From positions 124,001-188,000 of the forward strand of contig JAGQON010000002.1 of the NCBI GenBank assembly GCA_020427395.1: a stretch of 64,000 nucleotides of DNA, read 5' to 3'. Shown here one piece after another: positions 43,604-52,497 of this stretch. Each line of letters opens with the position of its first letter. Within the stretch, counting starts at the first letter, position 1. The DNA comes from Phycisphaerales bacterium (lineage in GTDB: Bacteria > Planctomycetota > Phycisphaerae > Phycisphaerales > UBA1924). Below the pieces are notes generated by a model that made no database searches, was not told the origin of the DNA, and saw only the letters and a list, made by a program, of their open reading frames with translations. Both the position numbers and the translations under genes were made by a program.

Positions 43604-45226
43604 TCAGAGCAGTGACTCGGGGTTCTGCAAAGATTCCACGATCTCCGCGAGCGCCAGCGCGGCGGTCGCGCCGTCCACGACACGATGGTCGCACGCCAAG
43701 CTCAGCGGCATGACCTTGCCAACCATCGCCTGCCCATCGCGGACAACCACGCCGTCGTAGGCCTTGCCGACTGCGAGGATCGCGACCTCGGGGGCGTTGA
43801 TGACCGGCGTGGCAAACTTGCCGGCGTGTGAGCCGACATTGCTGATCGTGAAGGTCGAGCCCATGAGCAGCTCACGCGGGATCGAACGATCGCGTGCCGC
43901 CGTTGCGACATTGACGATGGACTGACCCAGCTCGACCACATTCATCCGGTCGGCGTCGCGGATCACCGGGACCATGAGCCCGTTCTCGGTATCGGTTGCG
44001 ATGCCGAGATGGACCGCGCCGTACTGGATGATCTCCTCACGCTGCTCGTCGACGATCGCGTTCATCGCGCCGAAGCGACCGGCGAGTGACTTGGCGACGG
44101 CCGCGCAGACGAACGGGAGGAAGCTGAGCTTCACACCGGTCTGGGCGCTGACCTCCTTGCGGAGCGCATCGAGTGTTGTCACATCGGCTTCGTCGACCAC
44201 CGTGAAGTGGACGGCCGTGTTCACGGACTCGCGCAGGCGGTTGGCAATGGTCCGCCGGATGCCCTTGAACGGGATGTGCGCCTCGCTCTGCCCGGGCTGC
44301 ACCATGCTCTGCTGCGCGGGGTTGGGGATCGGGCGGTAGCCACCCGGGCCTTGGTAGCCGGGTGCTGCCGGTAGTCCCTGCTGCGGCATCGGCTGTGGAT
44401 AGCCATAGCCGGGCGGAGGTGGCGGGGGGGCGTAGCCGTAGGGCGGGTACGCGGGGTAGGGCTGTGGCGGGTAGTGATACGCGGGCGGCGGGTAGCCATA
44501 TCCTGGCTGTTGCTGCGGGTAGTGCTGGTAGCTGGGCTGGGGTGCGTACGGCTGCTGGGGCGCGTACGACTGACCGACATTGGTCGAGGGGAGATTGAGC
44601 GGCTTGCGAACCTCCGCAGGACGCGACGGGGCTGGTGCCGATTGTGTTGGAGCTGCAGGTGCCGGGGCGTTCTGCTTGGGTGCTGCCGACGAGGTGGGCT
44701 TGCTCGCGCCACCGTTTTCTGCGGCGTTGCGGACATCCTTGGCCGTCACACGACCGCCGATGCCGGTGCCTGCGACCGCGTCGATATCGATGCCGAGGTC
44801 GCGGGCGAGTCGGCGTACGGCCGGTGCGGCGAGCGCCTTGCCATCGCCGCTGCCCATGCCCGCGAGGGTGTCCGAAACCTGACCGACGACCGTTCCGGCG
44901 TCTTCGCGTTCTTCACTCTTAGCTGCTGCGGCCTTGGGTGCGGGCTTGGCGGCCGGTGCGTCATCGGGGCCGCCTTCGTAGGTCACGAAGACCGCCCCGA
45001 CCTTGATGATGTCGCCATCGTTGCCGTGCAGGGTCTTGATCTTGCCCGCGCGCGGCGAGGGAACCTCGACCAGCGCCTTGTCGGTCTCCATCTCGGCGAG
45101 GATCTGGTGCTCCTCGACCTCGTCGCCTTCGCTGACGACCCACTTGATGAGCTCGGCTTCTTCGAGCCCCTCACCGAGGTCGGGGAGGATGAACTGGTTC
45201 GGATCGGATGAGACTTTGCCGGCCAT
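43604..45226 (-). CDS. 2-oxoacid dehydrogenase E2 (dihydrolipoamide acyltransferase)
   Basis: 540 residues. One lipoyl domain (lipoyl Lys50 in EMETDKALVEVPSP), a peripheral-subunit-binding domain at ~132-167 (APAVRRLARDLGIDIDAVAGTGIGGRVTAKDV), then an unusual Pro/Tyr/Gln-rich linker at ~220-300, and the catalytic core with DHRVVDGA (HxxxDG). The substrate could be pyruvate or branched-chain 2-oxoacids. Gene order E1alpha, small FlbD-like protein, E1beta, E2 points to one operon. The E3 gene is not here. Confidence 0.92.
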   Translation of the reverse strand: MAGKVSSDPNQFILPDLGEGLEEAELIKWVVSEGDEVEEHQILAEMETDKALVEVPSPRAGKIKTLHGNDGDIIKVGAVFVTYEGGPDDAPAAKPAPKAAAAKSEEREDAGTVVGQVSDTLAGMGSGDGKALAAPAVRRLARDLGIDIDAVAGTGIGGRVTAKDVRNAAENGGASKPTSSAAPKQNAPAPAAPTQSAPAPSRPAEVRKPLNLPSTNVGQSYAPQQPYAPQPSYQHYPQQQPGYGYPPPAYHYPPQPYPAYPPYGYAPPPPPPGYGYPQPMPQQGLPAAPGYQGPGGYRPIPNPAQQSMVQPGQSEAHIPFKGIRRTIANRLRESVNTAVHFTVVDEADVTTLDALRKEVSAQTGVKLSFLPFVCAAVAKSLAGRFGAMNAIVDEQREEIIQYGAVHLGIATDTENGLMVPVIRDADRMNVVELGQSIVNVATAARDRSIPRELLMGSTFTISNVGSHAGKFATPVINAPEVAILAVGKAYDGVVVRDGQAMVGKVMPLSLACDHRVVDGATAALALAEIVESLQNPESLL

Positions 45227-45300
45227 GGGTTTCCAATCTTCGTATCTGCTCAGGCCCGCTGGCCTGGTGTTCGTGTGAATCAATCCCGATCAGGCGAGGA

Positions 45301-46275
45301 TCAGTACGCCAGGCACTCCTCGATGCCCTTCTGGATGCGGGGGGCTTCCGGGAGGTAGTCGAGCTCGAGCTTGTAGTACGGCATGATGGTATCGAAACCC
45401 GCGACGCGCTGGACGGGGGCCTGCAGATAGAGGAAGCATTCCTCCATGATGCGGGCCGCGATCTCGGCACCCATGCCGCAGGTCAGCGGCGCTTCGTGGA
45501 CGATCACACAGCGACCCGTTTTCTGGACGGACTGGGCGATGGTGTCCATGTCGAAGGGGTAGATCGAACGCAGGTCGATCAGCTCGACCGAGACATCCTC
45601 GGGCAGGTTATCCATGGCCTGCAGGCACTGGAAGACCGGTGCGCCCCAGGTGACGACGGTGAGATCCTCGCCCTCGTTGACGATCTTGGCCTCACCGATG
45701 GGGATCTCGTACATCTCCTCGGGGACCTCTTCCTTGAACGAGCGGTAGACACGCTTGGGCTCGAAGAAGACGACCGGGTCCGGGTCCTTGATCGCGGAGA
45801 TCAGCAGCCCCTTGGCGTCGTAGGGCGTCACGGGCATGACGACCTTGATGCCGGGTGAGTGGGCGTAGATCGCCTCTGGCGAGTCGGAGTGCAGTTCGGG
45901 GGCGTGGATGCCGCCGCCGACGGGGACGCGGACCGTCATGGGGACGGTGACCGCGCCGCGTGTGCGGGTTCGCATGCGCCCGGCATGGTTCACGAGCTGG
46001 TCGTATGCCGGGCCAAGGAAGCCGTCGAACTGGATCTCGGGGACCGACTTCATGCCGGCGATCGCGAGCCCGATCGAGGTTCCCATGATGCCCGATTCGT
46101 CGAGCGGGGTGTCGACGACGCGGTCTTTGCCGTGCTTGGCCTGGAGCCCGTCGGTGACGCGGAACACGCCGCCGTTAAGCCCGACATCCTCGCCGAGGAG
46201 GATGACATCGGGGTCGCTTCCGAGCATCTGGTCGAGCGCCTGGTTGATTGCGCCGACGAGTGTTTGCTGTGCCAT
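45301..46275 (-). CDS. 2-oxoacid dehydrogenase E1 component beta subunit
   Basis: 324 residues: LLGEDVGLNGGVFRVTDGLQ, RVVDTPLDESGIMGTSIGLAIAGMKSVPEIQF, HSPGIKVVMPVTPYDAKGLL, and a transketolase C-terminal domain with LIDLRSIYPFDMDTI and CVIVHEAPLTCG. Pairs with E1alpha to decarboxylate the oxoacid on thiamine diphosphate. The sequence does not settle pyruvate versus branched-chain substrate; the neighbouring acyl-CoA genes favour the latter. Confidence 0.93.
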   Translation of the reverse strand: MAQQTLVGAINQALDQMLGSDPDVILLGEDVGLNGGVFRVTDGLQAKHGKDRVVDTPLDESGIMGTSIGLAIAGMKSVPEIQFDGFLGPAYDQLVNHAGRMRTRTRGAVTVPMTVRVPVGGGIHAPELHSDSPEAIYAHSPGIKVVMPVTPYDAKGLLISAIKDPDPVVFFEPKRVYRSFKEEVPEEMYEIPIGEAKIVNEGEDLTVVTWGAPVFQCLQAMDNLPEDVSVELIDLRSIYPFDMDTIAQSVQKTGRCVIVHEAPLTCGMGAEIAARIMEECFLYLQAPVQRVAGFDTIMPYYKLELDYLPEAPRIQKGIEECLAY

Positions 46276-46293
46276 GTGTGACTCCGGTCTGGT

Positions 46294-46557
46294 TTATCCG
46301 GCGGCCGCAGCTGCTGCGGCCGCGGCGGCTTGGTCTGCTTGGATCTGATCTTCCGCGGCGAGGATCGCCTCGATGCTGCTGGGCATGGCCGCGTTCACGA
46401 GTTCGACAACCTGCTCGGCGGGCATCTTGACCTTGAGCTTGGTAGTCCTTCCGCTGACTTCAACGACGCAGGTGGCGCCCTTGGGCTGCACGGACTTCAC
46501 ATACACCGCGTTGATGTACTGCAACTTGCCGCGTGTGTCAGTGAGCCCGATGAGCAT
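46294..46557 (-). CDS. Small FlbD-like protein with poly-alanine tail, between E1alpha and E1beta
   Basis: 87 residues. Residues 1-58 (LIGLTDTRGKLQYINAVYVKSVQP...VEVSGRTTKLKVKMPAEQVVELVNAA) resemble the fold and spacing of FlbD-type small proteins, a weak likeness. The last ten residues before Gly are alanines (77-86), encoded by mixed alanine codons. Its ATG overlaps the E1alpha stop (TGATG) and it is 18 bp before E1beta. Role unknown; the position suggests a part of, or a regulator of, the dehydrogenase complex. Confidence 0.7.
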   Translation of the reverse strand: MLIGLTDTRGKLQYINAVYVKSVQPKGATCVVEVSGRTTKLKVKMPAEQVVELVNAAMPSSIEAILAAEDQIQADQAAAAAAAAAAG

Positions 46558-47687
46558 CAGCGGGCCTCCGTGGCCTGCGCCTTGAGACCGATCTGGGACG
46601 GGTTGCGCCCGATCGAGCTGGTCCGCATGGTCTCACGCTGGAGCTTGAGGTCCTCGGGCAGCGTGGCGTACATATCGTCGAAGAACTCGTTGGCGTGCGG
46701 CTTGCTGACATTGATCGCCGCGTCCACGACCTCCTTGACGATCCGCTGGGCGCGGGTCTCGAGCTCTTCCTGCTTCTTGTCGTCCCAGATGCCCTGGCTT
46801 TCCATGTACTTGCGGGTACGGATCAGCGGGTCCTTGTCGAGCCACGCGTCGACCTCGGCCTGATCGCGGTAACGACGCGCATCGTCGGCCGTGGTGTGGT
46901 CGCCGAGGCGGTAGGTGACGCCCTCGATGAACGATGGGCCGCCGCCCTTGATCGCCCGATCGCGGGCGTCCTTGGTCGCCTTGTATACCGCGAAGATGTC
47001 GTTGCCGTCCACCTGGATGGTCGGCATGTCGTACGCCAGCGCCTTCTGGGCGACCGTGCGCGAGTTCATCTGCTGCTCGCGGGGGACCGAGATTGCCCAC
47101 GAGTTGTTCTGGCAGTAGAAGATCGTGGGGACCTGCATCACACTCGCGAAGTTCATCGCATTGTGGAAGTCACCCTCGGAGGTCGCACCGTCACCGAAGT
47201 AGGTGATGACCGCCCGGTCCTTCTCGCCGCGGTTCTTCATCGCCCAGGCGATGCCGGTCGCGTGGAGCATGTGCGTCCCGATGGGCACGCTCAGCGGGGT
47301 CATGTTGAGTTCGGCTGGGAACTTGGAGCCACGCTCATCGCCCATCCAGTACTGGATGACATAGTGCATGGGCAAGCCGTGCATGAACAGGGCGGCGTTC
47401 TCGCGGTAGGACGGGACGACCCAGTCGTTGCCCTTGACCATCGCCAGCGCCGAGCCCACGGCGTTGGCCTCCTGCCCCTTGTTCTGGGGGTAGGTGCCCA
47501 TACGCCCCGAGCGCTGGAGCTTGAACGCGATCTCATCGAGTTCGCGACAGATCCGCATCTGCTCGTAGAGGTAGACAACCTGATCGTCGCTGAGGGTGTC
47601 CTTGGCGAGCTTCTTGTCGAGCTTGCCGTCCTCGTCGAGGATCTGCAGGTGCTCGATTTTGGCTTCATACACGGTGTGGTGTGGCAT
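46557..47687 (-). CDS. 2-oxoacid dehydrogenase E1 component alpha subunit
   Basis: 376 residues with E1alpha signatures: ELDEIAFKLQRSGRMGTYPQNKGQEA, the TPP motif GDGATSEGDFHNAMNFASVMQVPTIFYCQNN, and the phosphate-loop region YRLGDHTTADDARRYR. It opens the operon. Upstream sits the terminator of the acyl-CoA dehydrogenase gene, so a separate promoter lies between 47,688 and 47,862. Pyruvate or branched-chain oxoacid substrate. Confidence 0.93.
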   Translation of the reverse strand: MPHHTVYEAKIEHLQILDEDGKLDKKLAKDTLSDDQVVYLYEQMRICRELDEIAFKLQRSGRMGTYPQNKGQEANAVGSALAMVKGNDWVVPSYRENAALFMHGLPMHYVIQYWMGDERGSKFPAELNMTPLSVPIGTHMLHATGIAWAMKNRGEKDRAVITYFGDGATSEGDFHNAMNFASVMQVPTIFYCQNNSWAISVPREQQMNSRTVAQKALAYDMPTIQVDGNDIFAVYKATKDARDRAIKGGGPSFIEGVTYRLGDHTTADDARRYRDQAEVDAWLDKDPLIRTRKYMESQGIWDDKKQEELETRAQRIVKEVVDAAINVSKPHANEFFDDMYATLPEDLKLQRETMRTSSIGRNPSQIGLKAQATEAR

Positions 47688-47862
47688 GCGTTCTCCTACA
47701 CCCCCGGGTCGTGGTCACCGATCGCGCATCCGTCGTGCGAAAAGGGCGGCGGGTGCATCGCGGAAGCCGATTCACCGGGGTGAGCAAGTATAGGAAACAC
47801 AGGCAGAACTTTCCCCTGAAGTCCACCTCGGTTCTGGCCAAGGGAGACGCGAAAGTGCATGC

Positions 47863-47896
47863 ATAAAAAGAGACCCCCGCAGCAGCGGCGGGGGCC
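47863..47896 (-). terminator. Terminator of the acyl-CoA dehydrogenase gene
   Basis: Stem GCGGGGG/CCCCCGC (47888-47894 with 47874-47880), then TCTCTTTTTAT on the minus strand. Confidence 0.85.
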
Positions 47897-47923
47897 TCGA
47901 ACCTGAGCTCGTTGTGGCAGTTG

Positions 47924-49903
47924 TTAGAGCTGCTCAATCGTTTCCTGCATGTGCTCACGCCCGGTCGCGCCGTGCGCCTCAAGACCCGTGCCCGGGAACT
48001 GCTTGATGTGGTCCTGCTTGTGCTTGCGACCGGTCCCCTTGGCGTTGGGTGAGCTCTCGGGGATATAGAAATCGCTGTTGGGAAGCGTGCTGCTGTGGGC
48101 CAGCGCCAGATCGGCGGCCTTGAGCATGGTGTCGTCCGCGTTCTCGTGCAAGCCACGGAAGCAGTTGTGGATCTCGAGCTCGGCCAGGTCGAAGAAGTGG
48201 ATCGCCGAGGCCTTGTTGCGATCGAACTCGGTGCCCGATTCGCCGTTGCGGATGTCGGCATCGAGTCGCGAGAGCGTGCAGGCCCATGCGTGCATCTGGA
48301 TCGCCGCGTCGGCGAGGCGGGCCTGGGTCGCCTGAGCGGTGACGATGGCCGCGTCCTTCTTCTTGCTGATCACCTTGAACTGGTAGGTGAACTCGCTGAT
48401 GAGCTTGGACAGACGATCGGCGTACTTGCGGAGCGAGGGATCGACCTTGTTGATGCTCGGGGCCTTCTTGCGCATGCCCAGGAACACTTCCATGCCCAGG
48501 GGGATGGCCGCGCGGAGCATGGTGGGGGTGAACTTCTTGTTGTCGGCCATCTCCTTGATGCCCAGCATCTGCTCGGCCAGCTGCTTGCCGCCGTAGGCGA
48601 AGACGAACGACTGCATCACCTCGTTGGCACCCTCGACGATGGTGTTGATGCGTGAATCGCGGAAGATTCGTTCGAGCTCGTTCTCGGTCATGGTGCCCTC
48701 GCCGCCGACGATCTGGACCGCGTCGTTAACCGTGCGCCAGCCGAACTCGGAGCAGAAGACCTTGCAGATCGCGGTTTCGAGCATGATGTCGTCGTCGTGA
48801 CGGTCGAGCATGCCGGTCGTCATGTAGAGCATCGAGTCCATCGCGTAGCAGTACGCGCTCATGCGAGCGATCTTCTGCTTGACGAGCTCGAAGTCACAGA
48901 TCGGACGCTGGAACTGGTAGCGGGTCTGCGACCACTTGATCGCCTGATCCATGGCACGCTTAGCGCCGCCGAGCATGCCGGCCGAGAGGGTGCATCGACC
49001 GTAGTTGAGGCAGGTGAGCGCGACATTGAGTCCGCGGCCTTCTTTATGCAGCAGGTTGGCCTTGGGCACCTTCACATTCGTGAACCGGATGCGTGCCTGC
49101 CAGGTGCCGCGGATGCACATCTTGCTGCGGTTCTTCGAGAAGATGTCGATGCCTTCCATGTCGGGGTGGCACACAACCGCGGAGACCTTCTGCTTGCCGT
49201 CGATTGTCTGCTTGCCCATCACGGTGAACAGGCCCGAGATCGCGCCCGAGGTCGCCCATTTCTTCTCGCCGTTGATGATGTAGTGCTCGCCGTCTTCGCT
49301 GAGCTCGATGGTCGTCTCCTGACCACCCGCGTCGCAGCCGACCTGCGGCTCAGACAAACAGAACGCGCTGAGCCATTCCTTGGCCAGCTTGGGCAGCCAG
49401 CGGGCCTTCTGCTCGTCGGTGCCGAAGAGCATGACTGCCTTGCAGCCGATCGACTGATGCGCGGACACCATGACCGCAGTCGAGCCGCAGTACTTGCCGA
49501 TGGTTTCCAGCACGCGGTTGTAGCTGGTGATGCCCATGCCCAGGCCGCCGTACTCCTTGCTGATGGTCATGCCTAGCACGCCCATGTCGAAGAGCTTCTG
49601 GATGACCGTTTCAGGGATGTACTGCTCCTGATCAATTTCGATCGAGGGGTGCTCGTTCTTGAGGTACTGCTCAAGCTCGGCCACCAGGCGATCACACTCG
49701 GCCGTCTCTTCGGGCGAGGACTTGGCGACCTCCGGGTAAGGGAAGTAGAGCTCTTCTCGGAAGTTGCCCCAGAAGAGGTTCTTCACCGCGCCCATAGTCG
49801 AGGGCTCGGGTCCAAGCAGCTGCTCGGCATCGGCGATCATCTGCTTATCGCGATCCGAGACGCCCTTCATATTCTTAAGATCGGCTTTCTGTGTGTCGGC
49901 CAT
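47924..49903 (-). CDS. Acyl-CoA dehydrogenase, very-long-chain/ACAD9-like form
   Basis: 659 residues, longer than the ~400 of most family members because of a C-terminal extension of ~200 residues. Motifs: ETIGKYCGSTAVMVSAHQSIGCKAVMLFGTDEQKARWLPKLAKEW, AFCLSEPQVGCDAG, KKWATSG, NLLHKEGRGLNVAL, RPICDFELVKQKIARM, QIVGGEGTMTENELERIFRD, and the catalytic-region NTIVEGANEV. In this cluster it may desaturate isovaleryl-CoA or longer acyl-CoAs. It needs an electron-transfer flavoprotein, not seen here. Confidence 0.9.
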   Translation of the reverse strand: MADTQKADLKNMKGVSDRDKQMIADAEQLLGPEPSTMGAVKNLFWGNFREELYFPYPEVAKSSPEETAECDRLVAELEQYLKNEHPSIEIDQEQYIPETVIQKLFDMGVLGMTISKEYGGLGMGITSYNRVLETIGKYCGSTAVMVSAHQSIGCKAVMLFGTDEQKARWLPKLAKEWLSAFCLSEPQVGCDAGGQETTIELSEDGEHYIINGEKKWATSGAISGLFTVMGKQTIDGKQKVSAVVCHPDMEGIDIFSKNRSKMCIRGTWQARIRFTNVKVPKANLLHKEGRGLNVALTCLNYGRCTLSAGMLGGAKRAMDQAIKWSQTRYQFQRPICDFELVKQKIARMSAYCYAMDSMLYMTTGMLDRHDDDIMLETAICKVFCSEFGWRTVNDAVQIVGGEGTMTENELERIFRDSRINTIVEGANEVMQSFVFAYGGKQLAEQMLGIKEMADNKKFTPTMLRAAIPLGMEVFLGMRKKAPSINKVDPSLRKYADRLSKLISEFTYQFKVISKKKDAAIVTAQATQARLADAAIQMHAWACTLSRLDADIRNGESGTEFDRNKASAIHFFDLAELEIHNCFRGLHENADDTMLKAADLALAHSSTLPNSDFYIPESSPNAKGTGRKHKQDHIKQFPGTGLEAHGATGREHMQETIEQL

Positions 49904-49962
49904 GGTTGATGCTCCTCTGTTCTCAATCTCGCTCGCAGCGGTTTCGCCTCGGGCGGGGTGTA

Positions 49963-50853
49963 TTACTTCTTGGATTTGTTGAAGAACGCCTCGATCGCTT
50001 CCTGTGCCGGCTCGGTGTTCCGCAGTCGCACGAGGTGATCACGCTCACACTGCAGCGCCGCGTTCCAGCCGGAGTTGATCCCGACCCGTACCGCGTCGAG
50101 AACGGCCTCGCAGTGCAGCGATGGAGACAGGTCGTCGCTCGCGTTCTTGATCGCTGTCTCAACATCGTCGGGGTTCATGACTTGGATGCACCGTGAAGGG
50201 TGACCCGAACGCCCGCTCCTGTCCTGACCGATCAGCCAGATCATGGCCGTATGGATCAGGTCCTCTCGCGAATCACAGGTCTGGTCAAACATGTCCAGCT
50301 TGGCCGCGTCGTCGGATTTGAATGGGGTGCCGTTCGCGGTTGCCACGATCGCGGCTTCGGGGTCGATGCGAGCGGGCAGCATGTTTGTTCCGCCCCATCC
50401 CGGACAGATCTTGAGCCCGGCCTCGGGCAGCCCGATCAGGAACGGCTTTGCCCCTGGCTCGATTAGCCCGATGAGCCCGTCGCAGTGCATCGCCAACTCC
50501 AGCCCGCCGCCGAGCGTCGTGCTGTGGATCGCGGCCACGGTGGGGCAGGGCAGGTCGGCAATCCGCTGGAAGACACGGGCACCGAACTCAAGGTAGGTGT
50601 GCAACTCGGAATCGCTCAGGGCCATGATCGCCTTGAGGTCCGCGCCAGCGACGAACGCACGCTCACCCGCCGAGGCCAGAATGAACCCATCGAGATCGTC
50701 GGGGATCGTGTCGAGTGTCGCGTCGAGCTGCTCGAGCAGCGATTGCTCAATGACCACGACAGGGCGTCCCTCCTGACGCAGGGTCAGGGTGGCGATTTTC
50801 TTGGTACCGTCCCCGGCACTGCCATAGTCAACGGGCAGGAGTTCGCGGCTCAT
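49963..50853 (-). CDS. Enoyl-CoA hydratase/isomerase family protein
   Basis: 296 residues from ATG 50853. Crotonase-fold elements: DGFILASAGERAFVAGADLKAIMAL (oxyanion hole), CPTVAAIHSTTLGGGLELAMHCDGLIG, and LPEAGLKICPGWGGTNMLPARI, as in the N-terminal half of FadB/FadJ proteins. The usual second catalytic glutamate region is replaced by PEAGLKICPG, so which reaction it performs is uncertain. First of three crotonases in the block. Confidence 0.85.
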   Translation of the reverse strand: MSRELLPVDYGSAGDGTKKIATLTLRQEGRPVVVIEQSLLEQLDATLDTIPDDLDGFILASAGERAFVAGADLKAIMALSDSELHTYLEFGARVFQRIADLPCPTVAAIHSTTLGGGLELAMHCDGLIGLIEPGAKPFLIGLPEAGLKICPGWGGTNMLPARIDPEAAIVATANGTPFKSDDAAKLDMFDQTCDSREDLIHTAMIWLIGQDRSGRSGHPSRCIQVMNPDDVETAIKNASDDLSPSLHCEAVLDAVRVGINSGWNAALQCERDHLVRLRNTEPAQEAIEAFFNKSKK

Positions 50854-50990
50854 GCGATGTCCGTATCTTGCGATCAACGACGCCATGGACGACGACCGTG
50901 TCGACCCGGCGCACGCGCTCTCGCAGGGATTGCGTGCACCGAAATCATACGCAACCGCACAAGAAATGAACAGAACGCCACGCCCGACAC

Positions 50991-51749
50991 TTACTGCTTC
51001 ATCCGAGCAGCCAGGGCGCTCTGCGCCTCGGGTGTCGCCAGCACGCTGGCCGAGAGCTGCGCCCCCTGCATGACTAGCGATTCTTCGAGCGAGCCATCAA
51101 GCTTGTTGAGCAGGCTCTTGGTTGCAGAAAGTGCTTTCGGACCGCCGCTTGCGAGGCGATCCGCAATCTGGTGCGTCAGCGTCTCCAGCCCATCGCGGTC
51201 CGGGGCGAGCTGATCGACCAGCCCGATATGAAACGCCTGCTGCCCGCTCATCACCCCACCCATGAGCATCGCCTTGCGAGCGACACCGGCACCGAGTTTT
51301 TTCACGACCCAGGGCGCGATCACCGCGGGGCAGATGCCAAGGTCCACCTCTGGGAAGCCAAGTTTCGCGTCCGCATGCGTGACAGTCACGTCGCAGACGC
51401 AGGTGAGTCCGCACCCGCCGCCGATCGCCGCACCGTTGACGGAGGCAAGCGTGACCTGATCGAGCTTGCGGATCTTGAGTGTGAGCTCGGCCAGGCTTGT
51501 AAGCAGTCGCTCGCCCATCGCCGGATCACCTGAGAGCTCGATCAGCACCGCCTTGAGGTCCATTCCCGCGCAGAACGCCCGCCCGGCGCCGGTGATGACC
51601 AGCACACTCGTCTGGGTGTCCGCAAGCGAATCTACCGCTTTGTGCATCGCTTCGAGGATCTCGACCGACATCGCATTACGAGCGTCGGGTCGGTTGATCG
51701 TCAGCGTGGCGATCTTGTCGTTGATATCCAGTAGTACGGCGTCACTCAT
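50991..51749 (-). CDS. Enoyl-CoA hydratase family protein, methylglutaconyl-CoA hydratase candidate
   Basis: 252 residues: LTINRPDARNAMSVEILEAM, VITGAGRAFCAGMDLKAVL, VTLASVNGAAIGGGCGLTCVCDVTVTHADAKLGFPEVDLGICPAVIAPWVVKKLG. The crotonase fold and oxyanion glycines are clear. The neighbouring HMG-CoA lyase and carboxylase favour methylglutaconyl-CoA hydratase, but family members also hydrate other enoyl-CoAs. Confidence 0.88.
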   Translation of the reverse strand: MSDAVLLDINDKIATLTINRPDARNAMSVEILEAMHKAVDSLADTQTSVLVITGAGRAFCAGMDLKAVLIELSGDPAMGERLLTSLAELTLKIRKLDQVTLASVNGAAIGGGCGLTCVCDVTVTHADAKLGFPEVDLGICPAVIAPWVVKKLGAGVARKAMLMGGVMSGQQAFHIGLVDQLAPDRDGLETLTHQIADRLASGGPKALSATKSLLNKLDGSLEESLVMQGAQLSASVLATPEAQSALAARMKQ

Positions 51750-51765
51750 CTCTTGTCCTTGCCAA

Positions 51766-52497
51766 TCAGCCCCACAATGCCGCGAGCCGTTCTCGTTCTT
51801 CGTCCCCGCCTGTTAGCGAGAGTGATCCTTCGAGCCCTGTCTTGATACGCTCATCGCTCACATCGCAGATGGCGTTGAGCCAGCGTTTGGTGGTCCGGCA
51901 GCCGTGCCCCGGCTTGTTGGCGAGTGTAATGCCGATCTCAATCGCCCGTTCGCGTACCTGCTCACTCGATTCAACCAGTTCGTGAACCATCCCGATCTCA
52001 TACGCTCGTGCCGCACCGATCAGGTCCGGATCGAGCTGGCGGGTCCGAACCACTCCGGGGCGCATCGCCGCGAGCATGAACGGAGCCGAAACGACGGGTG
52101 AAACGCCGATCAGAGTGACCGGGTATCCCAGCTTCGCATCCCGATCAGCGAGGACGACATCCGCTCCGCCAAGCAGCGCACAACCCCCAGCGACCGCGGC
52201 CCCATGAACGCCCAGCACGATCGGGGCATCGCACTCGCGCATCGCCCGAACGCAGCCAGAGAGCCCGCTCAGGAGGGAACGCATCGTCCCGCCAGAGCTG
52301 TCCGCAGCGCACGCCTTGAGATCGAATCCGGCACAGAAGACCTTGCCCAGCCCGAGCAGGACGATGGCGCGGGCGGAGTTGTTCGATTCGATGGCGTGGT
52401 GCAGGGTGTCGAGCATCTCTGGCAACATCGCGTTCCGCTTTTCTGGGCGGGCCAGCGAGAGTATCACGACCTCGTCTTGTCTCTCGGTTTGGATCAT
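51766..52497 (-). CDS. Enoyl-CoA hydratase family protein
   Basis: 243 residues: LSLARPEKRNAMLPEMLDTL, IVLLGLGKVFCAGFDLKAC, IVLGVHGAAVAGGCALLGGADVVLADRDAKLGYPVTLIGVSPVVSAP. It overlaps the HMG-CoA lyase stop by ATGA and lies 16 bp before the next crotonase. Substrate not determined. Confidence 0.86.
   Translation of the reverse strand: MIQTERQDEVVILSLARPEKRNAMLPEMLDTLHHAIESNNSARAIVLLGLGKVFCAGFDLKACAADSSGGTMRSLLSGLSGCVRAMRECDAPIVLGVHGAAVAGGCALLGGADVVLADRDAKLGYPVTLIGVSPVVSAPFMLAAMRPGVVRTRQLDPDLIGAARAYEIGMVHELVESSEQVRERAIEIGITLANKPGHGCRTTKRWLNAICDVSDERIKTGLEGSLSLTGGDEERERLAALWG

Noticed and set aside
46294..46330. Poly-alanine tail as a sign of frameshift or sequencing error
   Set aside because: Codons are mixed GCG/GCC/GCA/GCT in frame and a proper stop follows.
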